From: UBA5266 sp964610025
Lineage (GTDB): Bacteria > Bacteroidota > Bacteroidia > Bacteroidales > WCHB1-69
NCBI GenBank assembly: GCA_964610025.1
Contig: CAZSTX010000017.1
Span: forward strand, 1-38,061
Length of the DNA: 38,061 bases
Direction of reading: 5' to 3'
Within the stretch, counting starts at the first letter, position 1; each line of letters starts with the position of its first letter. The notes under the pieces were generated by a model. The model had not been told where the DNA came from, did no database searches, and saw only the letters and a program-made list of their open reading frames with translations. Of the stretch, positions 1 to 8,707 are shown one piece after another. A program made the position numbers and the translations under genes.

Positions 1-261
1 ACAATAAATTCTTACATATCCAGTACTTTTGCGGTTCAATACAATTATAGTTTTTATGTTGGTTCTACAAAATATAAAGGTAATAAAAAAGAGGGTGGTC
101 TAAATCAGAATAATAGTAGCATGATAGGACGTAGCTATTTGGTAGTATATAAAATCTCTGAACCTAAAAAGAATGATTTAAACTATAAATATCCCATTTA
201 TACGGAGCAGGATTTTTTAGATATGTTGGAAGAATTTAAAACTAATTTGCCAAAACCTTAA
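1..261 (+). CDS. C-terminal end of an unrecognised protein (partial)
   Basis: An open frame runs from base 1 without a start codon and ends at TAA 259-261, leaving 86 residues of the C-terminus. The piece is polar, Asn/Tyr/Lys-rich, with no membrane segment, cysteine motif or recognisable signature. It ends in a short helix-like stretch (DFLDMLEEFKTN). I do not recognise the family; the T9SS C-terminal sorting signal is not evident. It converges with gldD, whose stop lies 35 nt away, and no terminator hairpin is visible between them. The frame looks protein-like and uses the same codons as the neighbours. Confidence 0.6.
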   Translation, partial: TINSYISSTFAVQYNYSFYVGSTKYKGNKKEGGLNQNNSSMIGRSYLVVYKISEPKKNDLNYKYPIYTEQDFLDMLEEFKTNLPKP

Positions 262-296
262 ATATAAAAAAACAATATCTCCCATTTTTTTATAGA

Positions 297-884
297 CTAT
301 TTAATATTTTTCCATTCAAAAGTATTAATCAGATGTAATATGTCTTTTTTTATATAATTAATGACAGGTTGTAAAGAGTCGTTGTTAGGAGTGTGATTAA
401 AATAAAGTGCTGCTCTAAAGAAATGAGCTTCCTTGTCGGTTAGCCAAAATTGATAAGGGCATGCGACATCAGACCCTATAATATCATAAGAAGTTCCATA
501 AACTTTATTTATTGTATCATGTATATGGTATTCGATAATATCTTCTGCTTTTTTGATTTGCCCTGAAACAAATGTTTTAGAATCATTGATTAAATCTTCA
601 ATATTTTGATTTCCAGTTTTATAACTTATGTAAATGACAGCATTTAGAGAAGGGTAAATAATGTTTGCCCAATAAGGTTCTGAATGTTCGTTTTTATCGG
701 GTAATACAACTGCTATACGAGCATATTCAAATTGGTAAGGAAATGTAGTGTCGAACAACACATAACTGTGCGACGGCAATTCGATACGATAATATCCTTT
801 TGGTTTAGGAGTGTATGCCTCTTCTTGACAAGCAATAAAAACACAAGCTATTGTTAAAATAAGTGTAAAAAATAGATGTTTCAT
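297..884 (-). CDS. gldD: Gliding motility lipoprotein GldD
   Basis: A 195-residue lipoprotein of the GldD family, which is required for gliding and for T9SS-dependent secretion in gliding Bacteroidota. The N-terminus is a signal peptide with a lipobox ending at Cys19 (FIAC); a second Cys at 14 makes the exact site slightly ambiguous. Family hallmarks are the YTPKPKGYYRIELP segment just after the lipobox, ISYKTGN in the middle, the QFWLTDKEAHFFRAALYF block and the closing TFEWKN. Its length fits the family. It lies 18 nt after asnS on the same strand and is probably the last gene of that leftward unit. In flavobacteria gldD usually follows gldE; no gldE is seen here. Together with PorX it implies a T9SS in this organism. 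Confidence 0.9.
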   Translation of the reverse strand: MKHLFFTLILTIACVFIACQEEAYTPKPKGYYRIELPSHSYVLFDTTFPYQFEYARIAVVLPDKNEHSEPYWANIIYPSLNAVIYISYKTGNQNIEDLINDSKTFVSGQIKKAEDIIEYHIHDTINKVYGTSYDIIGSDVACPYQFWLTDKEAHFFRAALYFNHTPNNDSLQPVINYIKKDILHLINTFEWKNIK

Positions 885-902
885 AACAGAATGATTATTT
901 AA

Positions 903-2300
903 TTAACATTCTGCATTTTTTGGTGTTCTTGGAAAAGGTATTACATCTCTGATGTTAGTCATACCTGTAATAAAGAGCATCAATCGTTCAAATCCCAATC
1001 CAAATCCACTGTGAGGTGCAGTTCCAAAACGGCGTATATCTAAATAGTAGAATAAAGATTCTTTATCCATATTTCTTTCAGAAATAGCAGATTCTAACTT
1101 TTTCAAATCAGATTCTCTTTCCGAGCCTCCAATTATTTCTCCAATTTTTGGAAAAAGCACATCCATAGCTCTGACGGTTTTCCCGTCGTCATTTTGTTTC
1201 ATATAAAATGCTTTAATAGTTTTGGGATAATTGATAATGATAACAGGTTTGTTAAAATGCTTTTCTACTAGGTATCGTTCGTGTTCTGATTGCAAATCTA
1301 CTCCCCAAGATATTGGAAATTCAAATTTTTGTTTGGCTTTTAGTAAAATATCAATGGCTTCGGTATAGCTAATGCGGACAAAATTGTCGCTAAGTACAGA
1401 TTTTAAACGATTTATTAAATCTTTATCAAACATATCATTCAAAAATTGCAAGTCGTCTATATTGTGTTCTAAGGCATATCTGACTAAATATTTAATAAAA
1501 TCTTCTGCTAAATCCATATTGTCAATAATATCATAGAAAGCCATTTCTGGTTCTATCATCCAAAACTCAGAAAGATGACGTGGTGTATTTGAATTTTCGG
1601 CGCGAAAAGTTGGACCAAAAGTATAAATGTTTCCCAATGCCATAGCACACATTTCGCCATTTAATTGTCCCGATACAGTAAGACTTGTAAATTTACCAAA
1701 AAAATCTTGATGGTAATCTATTGCTCCATCTGTTAAACGGGGGGGATTGTTAATGTTGAGTGTAGTAACCTGAAACATTTCTCCTGCACCTTCGCAATCG
1801 GCACCTGTGATGATAGGAGTGTGTACATATACAAAACGTTTTTCATTAAAATAAGCATGTATGGCAAATGCCATTGCATGGCGAAGACGTAAAACACAGC
1901 TGAAATAATTGGTGCGTGGACGTAAATGTAGTATTTCACGTAAAAACTCCATACTATGTCCTTTTTTTTGTAAAGGATATTTTTCAGGGTCTGCTGCCCC
2001 AAGCAATTCAATTTCTTCTGCCTGTATTTCTACAATTTGCCCTTTTCCCATTGATTTTATTAGCTTGCCATTCACGCTAATACAACTTCCTGTGGTAATT
2101 TGTTTTATAATATTTTCGTCGAATGAGGCAACTTCAACTACAACTTGAATGTTGTGAATAGTAGAACCGTCGTTTAAAGCAATAAATGCTACATTGTTAT
2201 TACCCCTCTTTGTTCGCACCCAAGCTTTTATATTAACAGTGCTGCCCAATCCGATTTTGTCGTACTCTTTAAGAAGATTATATATTTTTATAGTATTCAT
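903..2300 (-). CDS. asnS: Asparaginyl-tRNA synthetase
   Basis: A 465-residue class IIb aminoacyl-tRNA synthetase that charges tRNA-Asn with asparagine in the cytoplasm. An N-terminal OB-fold anticodon-binding domain (about residues 20-105) is followed by the catalytic domain. Motif 2 is seen as FRAENSNTPRHLSEF (232-246) and motif 3 as GFGLGFERL (432-440). The LREILHLRPRTN segment (120-131) and the closing IPFPRTPKNAEC are typical of AsnRS rather than AspRS. Length is normal. The gene starts only 5 nt after the stop of the thioredoxin-like gene and is followed 18 nt later by gldD, so the three probably form one transcript. No separate promoter is visible in front of it. Confidence 0.97.
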   Translation of the reverse strand: MNTIKIYNLLKEYDKIGLGSTVNIKAWVRTKRGNNNVAFIALNDGSTIHNIQVVVEVASFDENIIKQITTGSCISVNGKLIKSMGKGQIVEIQAEEIELLGAADPEKYPLQKKGHSMEFLREILHLRPRTNYFSCVLRLRHAMAFAIHAYFNEKRFVYVHTPIITGADCEGAGEMFQVTTLNINNPPRLTDGAIDYHQDFFGKFTSLTVSGQLNGEMCAMALGNIYTFGPTFRAENSNTPRHLSEFWMIEPEMAFYDIIDNMDLAEDFIKYLVRYALEHNIDDLQFLNDMFDKDLINRLKSVLSDNFVRISYTEAIDILLKAKQKFEFPISWGVDLQSEHERYLVEKHFNKPVIIINYPKTIKAFYMKQNDDGKTVRAMDVLFPKIGEIIGGSERESDLKKLESAISERNMDKESLFYYLDIRRFGTAPHSGFGLGFERLMLFITGMTNIRDVIPFPRTPKNAEC

Positions 2301-2305
2301 TATTG

Positions 2306-3781
2306 TTAAAATTTTATTAATCCTTGACGGTGTTTTATAAGAAATTCTTCAACTTCTTCTATGCCTATATTTTTTAAAATTATTTTTTTATTTTTATCTA
2401 AAATAAAAAGTTTTGGAGATGAGTTAATGTCGTAAGCTTCTCTAAAATCGATATTTGCCTTGTTGTTACCTACATTTACCCAAGGGAGATTTTTGTCTAT
2501 TAGATAATTTTTCCATTTTACTGAATCTGAAGTTAAACAAACAGAATAAACATCAAAATTTAAGCTATCTTTGGCACGCTTGTAAAGTTCTAATAATTTG
2601 GGTGTTGTTACTTTACAATGTCCACAATCTGTATCCCAAAAATACATGATGGTATAGTCGGTATTAAAGTCGTAGTTTGTATGAAACTTGCCATCAATAT
2701 CAGGCATTATCAACCAAGGAGCTGTTTTCCCTAATAAAATAGGTTCTAAAGTGTTAGCTCTATCTATCATGCGTTCAAGTACTGTTTCGTCTACCCAAGG
2801 GCATAAGCCTTTTTCATAATAATTACGAACTAAATGAACAAAAATGGCGTCGTGTCCAAGATATTTACTTCGCTCAAATCGGCTGCTTGCATACCAAACA
2901 ATGTATTTGTATAGTTCAGGACTATTTTCTGATTTTTTTATAAGAATGTCTGTATATTTAATAATAGAATCAATTGCTGGGTGAACAACTTTATCGTAGT
3001 ATTGAATGAGTCGTGGAGCAAATATAGGTGTGTAAACCATTGCATTATCATTAAAATCACAATTATCCCAATAGTGGTCTGCGTAATATTGATATTTCCA
3101 ATTAGAGTCTGTGTATTCTTGTGGTTTTTCATCGGGCATTTTAATTTCTTGTGTCATTTTTTGGGCTTTTGCAAATAAATTGGTAGGGTGCAGTTTAATA
3201 AACTGAAGAGTATATTGTTGCATTGAATCGTAAATGACATCCATTTTTTTTCTTAAATCATCAAGATATGATTGATTAGGAAAAACTTGTGTTTGCTCTT
3301 CTTTTACTTTTTTATTAATATCGCTTCCTTCAATTTGCCATTCTATCATTTTTTCAGTAAATTGATAAAATAAAGTGTTTTCAGGCGAATTAATGAATTT
3401 TATTTTACTTGAAGGAATAGTATAAATAGGAGGCGATAAAAGTTCCGATTCTATAGTAAAAAAGAAGGAAGAGTCAATGAGAAACTCCATATATTTTGAA
3501 TTTGATTGACTAGCAAGTATATAAACTCCTCTTTTTAAGGTGTCGTATCCTTGGAAAACAAAAGTGTAAGGAGTTTTTTTTGCAGGACGTAGGGTGTCGC
3601 GAAGGTAAGTGTGTTCTCCGTAATAATTGGCGATATATAAAATGCTATCTGATATTCCCGGTAACTGAAATGTTATTTGATAAGTTAAAGATTTTTTTGT
3701 TGAAGATTTTTTTTGTGCAAATAGTAGTTGTGGTAAACTGCAAATTGCTAAAAAGTTAATAATAATTATTAATCGCTTCAT
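2306..3781 (-). CDS. TlpA/ResA-like periplasmic thiol-disulfide oxidoreductase
   Basis: A 491-residue exported protein. A signal peptide (about 1-22, ending LLFAQ) is followed by a Bacteroidota-type N-terminal region (DUF4369-like, about 30-140), a helical middle region (DUF5106-like, about 140-350) and a C-terminal thioredoxin fold. The redox site is C386-G-H-C389 in the context FWDTDCGHC, and the cis-proline is P456 (SSPK). Proteins of this architecture are periplasmic reductases or isomerases in the TlpA/ResA/CcmG group; the substrate is unknown. The gene sits 65 nt downstream of kdsD and 5 nt upstream of asnS. No TAnnTTTG box is seen in the 65-nt gap, so read-through from the kdsD promoter is likely. 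The domain names before the thioredoxin fold are from memory of the family and are less certain. Confidence 0.85.
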   Translation of the reverse strand: MKRLIIIINFLAICSLPQLLFAQKKSSTKKSLTYQITFQLPGISDSILYIANYYGEHTYLRDTLRPAKKTPYTFVFQGYDTLKRGVYILASQSNSKYMEFLIDSSFFFTIESELLSPPIYTIPSSKIKFINSPENTLFYQFTEKMIEWQIEGSDINKKVKEEQTQVFPNQSYLDDLRKKMDVIYDSMQQYTLQFIKLHPTNLFAKAQKMTQEIKMPDEKPQEYTDSNWKYQYYADHYWDNCDFNDNAMVYTPIFAPRLIQYYDKVVHPAIDSIIKYTDILIKKSENSPELYKYIVWYASSRFERSKYLGHDAIFVHLVRNYYEKGLCPWVDETVLERMIDRANTLEPILLGKTAPWLIMPDIDGKFHTNYDFNTDYTIMYFWDTDCGHCKVTTPKLLELYKRAKDSLNFDVYSVCLTSDSVKWKNYLIDKNLPWVNVGNNKANIDFREAYDINSSPKLFILDKNKKIILKNIGIEEVEEFLIKHRQGLIKF

Positions 3782-3846
3782 TGTTATATTAAATTTTAAA
3801 TAAGTTTTATTATAGTCGTTTTTATAAGTATTATAGTTGTTTTGAT

Positions 3847-4821
3847 TTAAATTATTCCTTCTCTTATTATATCGTGAAGGTGTATGACACCTATATAATG
3901 TTTATAATCATCTATAATAAGCAAACTGGTTATATTGTTTGTACGCATAATTTCTAAAGCTTTTACAGCCATTTCTTCTTCATGTATAATTTTCGGAGAA
4001 GGAGACATGATGTCTTTAGCAGTAATGGTTTGTATGTCGTGAGAAGATTGCAACATACGTCTAAGGTCTCCATCGGTAATGATGCCTACAATGTTGTTTT
4101 TATCGTCAAGAACGGCAGTAATTCCTAATCGTTTAGAAGAAATTTCATAGATAATGGTATTAAGATTATCGTTGAGTCTTACGTGAGGTTTTTCATTTTG
4201 CTTGCTTAAATTTGCTACTTTTAGGTATAATTTTTTTCCCAATACGCCTCCTGGGTGTATGCGGGCAAAGTCGGCAGCCGAAAATCCCCTCATAGCGATA
4301 AGACATACAGCCAAAGTATTGCCTATAACTAATTGTGCAGTAGAACTTGCTGTTGGTGCCAAATTGTTGGGACAGGATTCTTTATCAACACTGCAATTTA
4401 AAATATAATCGGCGTGTAATGCTAAATAAGAATTTGTATTTCCTACCATAGCAATAACTTTATTGCCCATCATTTTAATCATTGGTAATAGTAGTTTTAT
4501 TTCTGGGGTTTCGCCACTTTTTGAAAGACACATTACGATATCGTTGGGTTGAATAATGCCCAAATCGCCATGAATAGCATCGGCTGCATGCATAAAAATT
4601 GCTGGTGTACCAGTTGAATTAAAAGTAGCTACAATTTTTTGAGCGATAATAGCACTTTTTCCGATACCAGTAACAATTACTCGTCCTTCGTTGTCATTGT
4701 AAATTTCTTGAACACAAGCTTCAAAATCGTTATTGATAAAATGCTGTAGTAATTCAATAGCTTTTGCTTCTTGTGCAATGCTTTGGATAGCAATTTTTTT
4801 TATGTCTACTTTATGTTCCAA
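3847..4821 (-). CDS. kdsD: Arabinose-5-phosphate isomerase, KpsF/GutQ family
   Basis: Interconverts ribulose-5-phosphate and arabinose-5-phosphate, the first step towards Kdo for lipopolysaccharide. A SIS sugar-isomerase domain (about 25-175) carries GIGKS (52-56), the MHAADAIHGD segment, LSKSGET (99-105) and APTASSTA. It is followed by the HPGG linker and two CBS domains up to the C-terminus, the normal full-length KdsD layout. The frame stays open to TTG 4845, but that TTG lies inside a TATTTTTG promoter box (4850-4843). I therefore start at TTG 4821, giving 324 residues; there is no ATG in the N-terminal region. If the upstream TTG were used the protein would have 332 residues. The adjacent LptF/LptG-family and GT4 genes also serve the outer membrane. 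Confidence 0.93.
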   Translation of the reverse strand: MEHKVDIKKIAIQSIAQEAKAIELLQHFINNDFEACVQEIYNDNEGRVIVTGIGKSAIIAQKIVATFNSTGTPAIFMHAADAIHGDLGIIQPNDIVMCLSKSGETPEIKLLLPMIKMMGNKVIAMVGNTNSYLALHADYILNCSVDKESCPNNLAPTASSTAQLVIGNTLAVCLIAMRGFSAADFARIHPGGVLGKKLYLKVANLSKQNEKPHVRLNDNLNTIIYEISSKRLGITAVLDDKNNIVGIITDGDLRRMLQSSHDIQTITAKDIMSPSPKIIHEEEMAVKALEIMRTNNITSLLIIDDYKHYIGVIHLHDIIREGII

Positions 4822-4842
4822 TATGTTTTTATTTATAATTTG

Positions 4843-4850
4843 CAAAAATA
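4843..4850 (-). promoter_or_regulatory. -7 promoter box (TATTTTTGC) for kdsD
   Basis: On the minus strand the sequence reads TATTTTTG followed by C, a perfect match to the Bacteroidota -7 consensus TAnnTTTG. It lies about 20 nt upstream of the proposed TTG start. No clear -33 TTTG box is present at normal spacing. Confidence 0.55.
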
Positions 4851-4901
4851 CATCATTTTTTTCTTTTTTTTAGTTGTTTTATCTTTTTTATATTGTCTTT
4901 T

Positions 4902-5519
4902 TTAGAACTGATAAGAAAAATGAAATTGTAAAAAATTATTACGTAACCCTTTAATGAAACGTGGGCGAATGTCGTGACTGATGCCTATAGGTGTTAATGA
5001 ATAACCATAGCGAAAAGATAAGCCATAATGTTTTTTGATAATATAATTGAGTCCTAATAATAACCCTAATTCGAAAAATCTGAATTGAAATTCTTCTTCG
5101 TTTATTTTGTCTAAATTACCATAACGATCGTATACTTTTTTGTTTACTAACATATTAAAAGATAAACCTGCAGTAGCTGATAAGTTATTAACAAACGTAT
5201 AGTTATATAAAATAGGCATTTCAATTTGATGCAAAGATATGCGTGATTTGTCTAAGGTGCCATCGTTGAATTTATTTTGTGATTTACTGCCTTTTTGGGC
5301 ATAGTTTATTTCTAATTGTATGCTCATAGTTTCTTTGTAAAAAGGAAAGTTTACAAATGCACCAGTAAACAATCCGGGTTTATTATAATTTCCTCTAAAG
5401 TCACCATCTACTTGTGTGGCAAGTAGTCCTAAATGTAATCCTCCATTAAATTTTTGAGAGTAATTGTTTAGAATAATAGTAAAACTATATAAAAACAAAA
5501 ATAAGATTTTTTTTCTCAT
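4902..5519 (-). CDS. Outer-membrane beta-barrel protein (porin/PorT-like family)
   Basis: A 205-residue exported protein with a signal peptide (about 1-21) followed by alternating amphipathic strands typical of the small Bacteroidota beta-barrel family (PF13568-like). Examples are the GGLHLGLLATQVDGD start, FELGLLLGLNYII and the terminal strand LQFHFSYQF, which ends in an aromatic residue as outer-membrane barrels usually do. It begins 6 nt after the stop of porX, so the two are almost certainly cotranscribed. PorT, a T9SS-linked barrel of similar type and size, belongs to this broad family, but the sequence alone does not show whether this is PorT. Its position suggests a role in secretion or envelope sensing. 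Confidence 0.75.
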   Translation of the reverse strand: MRKKILFLFLYSFTIILNNYSQKFNGGLHLGLLATQVDGDFRGNYNKPGLFTGAFVNFPFYKETMSIQLEINYAQKGSKSQNKFNDGTLDKSRISLHQIEMPILYNYTFVNNLSATAGLSFNMLVNKKVYDRYGNLDKINEEEFQFRFFELGLLLGLNYIIKKHYGLSFRYGYSLTPIGISHDIRPRFIKGLRNNFLQFHFSYQF

Positions 5520-5525
5520 TTTTTC

Positions 5526-7082
5526 TTATTTAGGATTTAATGTGATAAAAGGAATTAATATTTCTTCCATTGATATGCCACCATGCTGGAAAGAGTTTTT
5601 AAAATAATTGATATAGTGATTATAATTGTTAGGATAAGCGAAAAAACTATCATTATAAGCAAAGACATATTTAGAAGTAATATTAAGACGTGGGAGGTAG
5701 CTTTCAAGAGGATTGCTAATGGTAAATACTTCTTTTTCGTTTACATTTAGATTTTTACCTACTTTATAACGTAGATTAGTATTTGTCTCTTTATCGCCTA
5801 TGATGCGTATAGCGTTTTTTATGCGAATAGATCCATGGTCGGTAGTGAGACAGATGCGTACTTTTTTTTCAGATAAGTATTGTATCATTTCAAAAAGAGG
5901 AGAATGTTCGAACCAAGTAGCTGTTACTGAACGGTAAGAGATTTCATCTTTGGCTAACTCTCTTACAATGTCAACATCGGCGTGTGCATGTGAAAACATA
6001 TCAACAAAATTATAAATGATAACATTCAGATTGTTGTTAAGAAGAGAAGATAGGCGAGAGTTCAGCTTTTTAGCAAAATCGAAATTCAATACTTTTGAAT
6101 AAGAATGTTTGATTTTAATGCCATAACGTCTTAAATATTCGTCTAATAAATCGGTTTCATAATCGTTTTTATTTCCTTCATCGGTTTCATTAAGCCATAA
6201 TTGAGGGTATTTTTTTTCAATTTCTGAAGGCAAAAGTCCTGCAAAAAGTGCATTGCGGGCATATTGCGTAGCAGTGGGCAAAATGCTATAATAAATTTCA
6301 TCTTTTTCTGCACGATAGTAATCGCTAAATATTTTTTCTATTGTTTTCCATTGGTCATAACGTAGATTGTCGATAACTATCAAAAAAGTGTTTTTGTTTT
6401 GAGTAATTTCTTTAAAAAGACGTTCTTTTAAAATAGTGTGCGACATAAGAGGTTTGTCAGGATTTTTACCTGTTATCCAGTTTAGATAATTTTTAGTGAT
6501 AAATTTACTGAATTCTGTATTAGCTTCTTCTTTTTGTGTTTGTAGAATGTTGATAATATTATTGTCAGTGCTTTTTTCTAATTCTAACTCCCAAAATACT
6601 AATTCTTTGTATATGTCTGCCCATGCGTCATGGGTGTTGGCTGTCATGATTTTCATGCTGATATTACGAAAAGCTTGCTGATAATCAGAAGAGCTTTTTT
6701 CAGTAATAATTCGTTTATGGTCAGTATGTTTTTTTAAGCAATGTAAAATCTGATTAGGATTGACAGGCTTAATAAGATAATCTTTGATGTTAGAACCTAT
6801 TGCCTCGTCCATGATTTGTTCTTCTTCACTTTTGGTAATCATAACAATAGGAATGGGAGGAAATTTACTTTTTATCAGCGAAATGGTTTCTAATCCAGAA
6901 AGTCCAGGCATGTTTTCATCAAGAAAGATAATATCAATAACTTGTTTTTCCAATTCGTCTATTGCTTCGTTGCCACTTTTAACTGGAATAACTTTATAGC
7001 CTTTGTTTTCTAAAAAAATAATATGCGGTTTTAGTAAATTTATTTCATCGTCTGCCCATAGTATGTGAATCTTATTTGACAT
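5526..7082 (-). CDS. porX: PorX-type response regulator with PglZ/alkaline-phosphatase-superfamily effector domain
   Basis: A 518-residue two-domain regulator of the type IX secretion system. The receiver domain (about 4-122) has the acidic pocket D11/D12, phospho-acceptor D55 in FLDENMPG, T83 and K105 (LIKP). After a helical linker (125-215) comes the PglZ domain, which keeps metal-site residues of the alkaline-phosphatase superfamily: D238 (VIDN), T270/T272 (LPTATQ), D361 and H365, D415-H416 (TTDHG) and H500. PorX in Porphyromonas gingivalis is paired with the sensor PorY and drives por gene expression; no sensor kinase is in this window. The frame extends to a TTG at 7100, but ATG 7082 begins the usual MSNKIHILWADDE N-terminus and gives the expected family length. 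The barrel gene at 5519 follows within 6 nt. Confidence 0.93.
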   Translation of the reverse strand: MSNKIHILWADDEINLLKPHIIFLENKGYKVIPVKSGNEAIDELEKQVIDIIFLDENMPGLSGLETISLIKSKFPPIPIVMITKSEEEQIMDEAIGSNIKDYLIKPVNPNQILHCLKKHTDHKRIITEKSSSDYQQAFRNISMKIMTANTHDAWADIYKELVFWELELEKSTDNNIINILQTQKEEANTEFSKFITKNYLNWITGKNPDKPLMSHTILKERLFKEITQNKNTFLIVIDNLRYDQWKTIEKIFSDYYRAEKDEIYYSILPTATQYARNALFAGLLPSEIEKKYPQLWLNETDEGNKNDYETDLLDEYLRRYGIKIKHSYSKVLNFDFAKKLNSRLSSLLNNNLNVIIYNFVDMFSHAHADVDIVRELAKDEISYRSVTATWFEHSPLFEMIQYLSEKKVRICLTTDHGSIRIKNAIRIIGDKETNTNLRYKVGKNLNVNEKEVFTISNPLESYLPRLNITSKYVFAYNDSFFAYPNNYNHYINYFKNSFQHGGISMEEILIPFITLNPK

Positions 7083-7134
7083 AATGTTATTTCTTTGCAA
7101 TTTATTAAAATAAACGATAGTTTAAAATGTTTAG

Positions 7135-7142
7135 TATATTTG
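7135..7142 (+). promoter_or_regulatory. -7 promoter box (TATATTTG) for the LptF/G-GT4 unit
   Basis: TATATTTG matches TAnnTTTG on the plus strand, about 115 nt before the TTG start of the permease gene. It lies in the 173-nt divergent region shared with porX. No good -33 box is seen at normal spacing, so the call is moderate. Confidence 0.4.
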
Positions 7143-7175
7143 TAGATGCATCAATCTTATGTATGAATTAATAAA

Positions 7176-7183
7176 CAAAAATA
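7176..7183 (-). promoter_or_regulatory. -7 promoter box (TATTTTTG) for porX
   Basis: Minus-strand TATTTTTG matches the consensus and lies about 95 nt upstream of the porX ATG. It implies a leader of roughly 85-90 nt and crosses the oppositely directed box at 7135-7142, so the two divergent transcripts would overlap. Confidence 0.4.
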
Positions 7184-7255
7184 GATGCTCTATATTTTGT
7201 GATACAATAGACAACTCTTGTTTTCGTTACATTATAAATTTACAACAACAAGCAA

Positions 7256-8707
7256 TTGAAAAAAGTAGATAGTTTTATTTTTAAGTATTATATAGGTCCT
7301 TTTTTAATGACCTTTTTTGTTGTTGTATTTGTTTTTTTGATGCAGTTCTTTTGGAAATATGTAGATGAGATGGTTGGAAAGGGCTTAGATATAACGATTT
7401 TGCTTCAACTATTAGCTTATATGTCGTTTACTTTTTTCCCTATGGCTTTGCCTTTAGCTATTTTATTATCTTCGTTGATGCTTTTTGGAAATATGGGCGA
7501 ACGCTATGAGTTAACTGCATTGAAATCGGCAGGAATTCCTTTGTTTCGTATTATGATGCCGCTTATTATATTTACAATTTTCTGTACAGGGATTGTTTTT
7601 TTTATTGCAAACAACTTAGTACCTGTTGCTAATTTGAAGGCAAAAACGTTATTGATGGATATACGCCAACAAAAACCAGCTTTAAGTATAGACGAAGGTA
7701 TTTTTTATAATGAAATAGATAATTATATAATACGCATAGGAAAAAAAGAAAACGATAATCAAACTATTCACGATGTGATTATTTATGACCATACTCGTGT
7801 TAATAATTATACGACATTGACTTATGCGAAAAAAGGGAAAATGTTCATGTCGAAAGATAAACATTATCTTATATTTCATTTAAAAGATGGCTTTATTTAC
7901 GATGAGAATTTCAGGTATGTAGAAGAGAGAAAAAATAAAAAAGCACATGAAATATCTGTATTAAGAGGAACTTTTAAAGAACAACAAATGAGTTTCGATT
8001 TATCATCTTTTGCTTTAAAACGAACAAATGAAGATTTATATAGAGATAGTTATGAAATGTTGAATGTTAGTCAATTAGACACAATGATTGATAGTTTGAG
8101 GTATAAAATAAAAACAGGCAAAGAAGCTATAGGAAACAATTTGTTAAGCTCAATGAAAAATTTTCATTCTCACTACAATGATACTATCGCAAGCCTTGCA
8201 GCAGAAGCACCATTGATAGCGAAACATTTTACAGTAGCAGATACATTGACGATGCACCAATATGCTTTGCAAAATGCACGAGAACACAAAAGCGTTATTG
8301 ATTTTAGCTATATGGACTATAACTCGCAAAATAAACTTTTGTGGCGTTATGAAATAGAATGGCACCGTAAATACGCATTAGCAGTGGCTTGCTTATTATT
8401 ATTTTTTATCGGGGCGCCACTTGGTGCTATTATTCGTAAGGGAGGAATAGGGATACCATTAACAACATGTATACTTATTTTTGTTTTTTATTGGGTAATT
8501 TCTACGATTGGTGAACGTATGTCGCGTTTAGGAGTAATAACAACATCGGTAGGTATGTGGATAGCTTCGTTTGTGTTGTTAATTTTAGGAATATTCTTAG
8601 TGTATAAAGCCTCGAAAGAATCGCGATTGTTAGATATAGAAATTTGGATCAAACAATTTGATAAAATTAAAAATATTAGATTTTTATTCCAAAATCGTAA
8701 AAAATGA
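7256..8707 (+). CDS. LptF/LptG-family LPS export permease
   Basis: A 483-residue inner-membrane permease of the YjgP/YjgQ family, half of the LptB2FG transporter that extracts LPS towards the outer membrane. Three N-terminal helices (about 16-34, 52-76, 100-120) and three C-terminal ones (about 374-392, 400-418, 432-450) flank a large periplasmic domain, as in LptF and LptG. The IGAPLGAIIRKGG segment (385-397) is characteristic. Which of the two paralogues it is cannot be decided. The start is TTG: an in-frame TAA at 7235-7237 closes the frame upstream, no ATG lies between, and the next Met (residue 18) is inside the first helix. The stop overlaps the start of the GT4 gene by 4 nt. Confidence 0.9.
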   Translation: MKKVDSFIFKYYIGPFLMTFFVVVFVFLMQFFWKYVDEMVGKGLDITILLQLLAYMSFTFFPMALPLAILLSSLMLFGNMGERYELTALKSAGIPLFRIMMPLIIFTIFCTGIVFFIANNLVPVANLKAKTLLMDIRQQKPALSIDEGIFYNEIDNYIIRIGKKENDNQTIHDVIIYDHTRVNNYTTLTYAKKGKMFMSKDKHYLIFHLKDGFIYDENFRYVEERKNKKAHEISVLRGTFKEQQMSFDLSSFALKRTNEDLYRDSYEMLNVSQLDTMIDSLRYKIKTGKEAIGNNLLSSMKNFHSHYNDTIASLAAEAPLIAKHFTVADTLTMHQYALQNAREHKSVIDFSYMDYNSQNKLLWRYEIEWHRKYALAVACLLLFFIGAPLGAIIRKGGIGIPLTTCILIFVFYWVISTIGERMSRLGVITTSVGMWIASFVLLILGIFLVYKASKESRLLDIEIWIKQFDKIKNIRFLFQNRKK

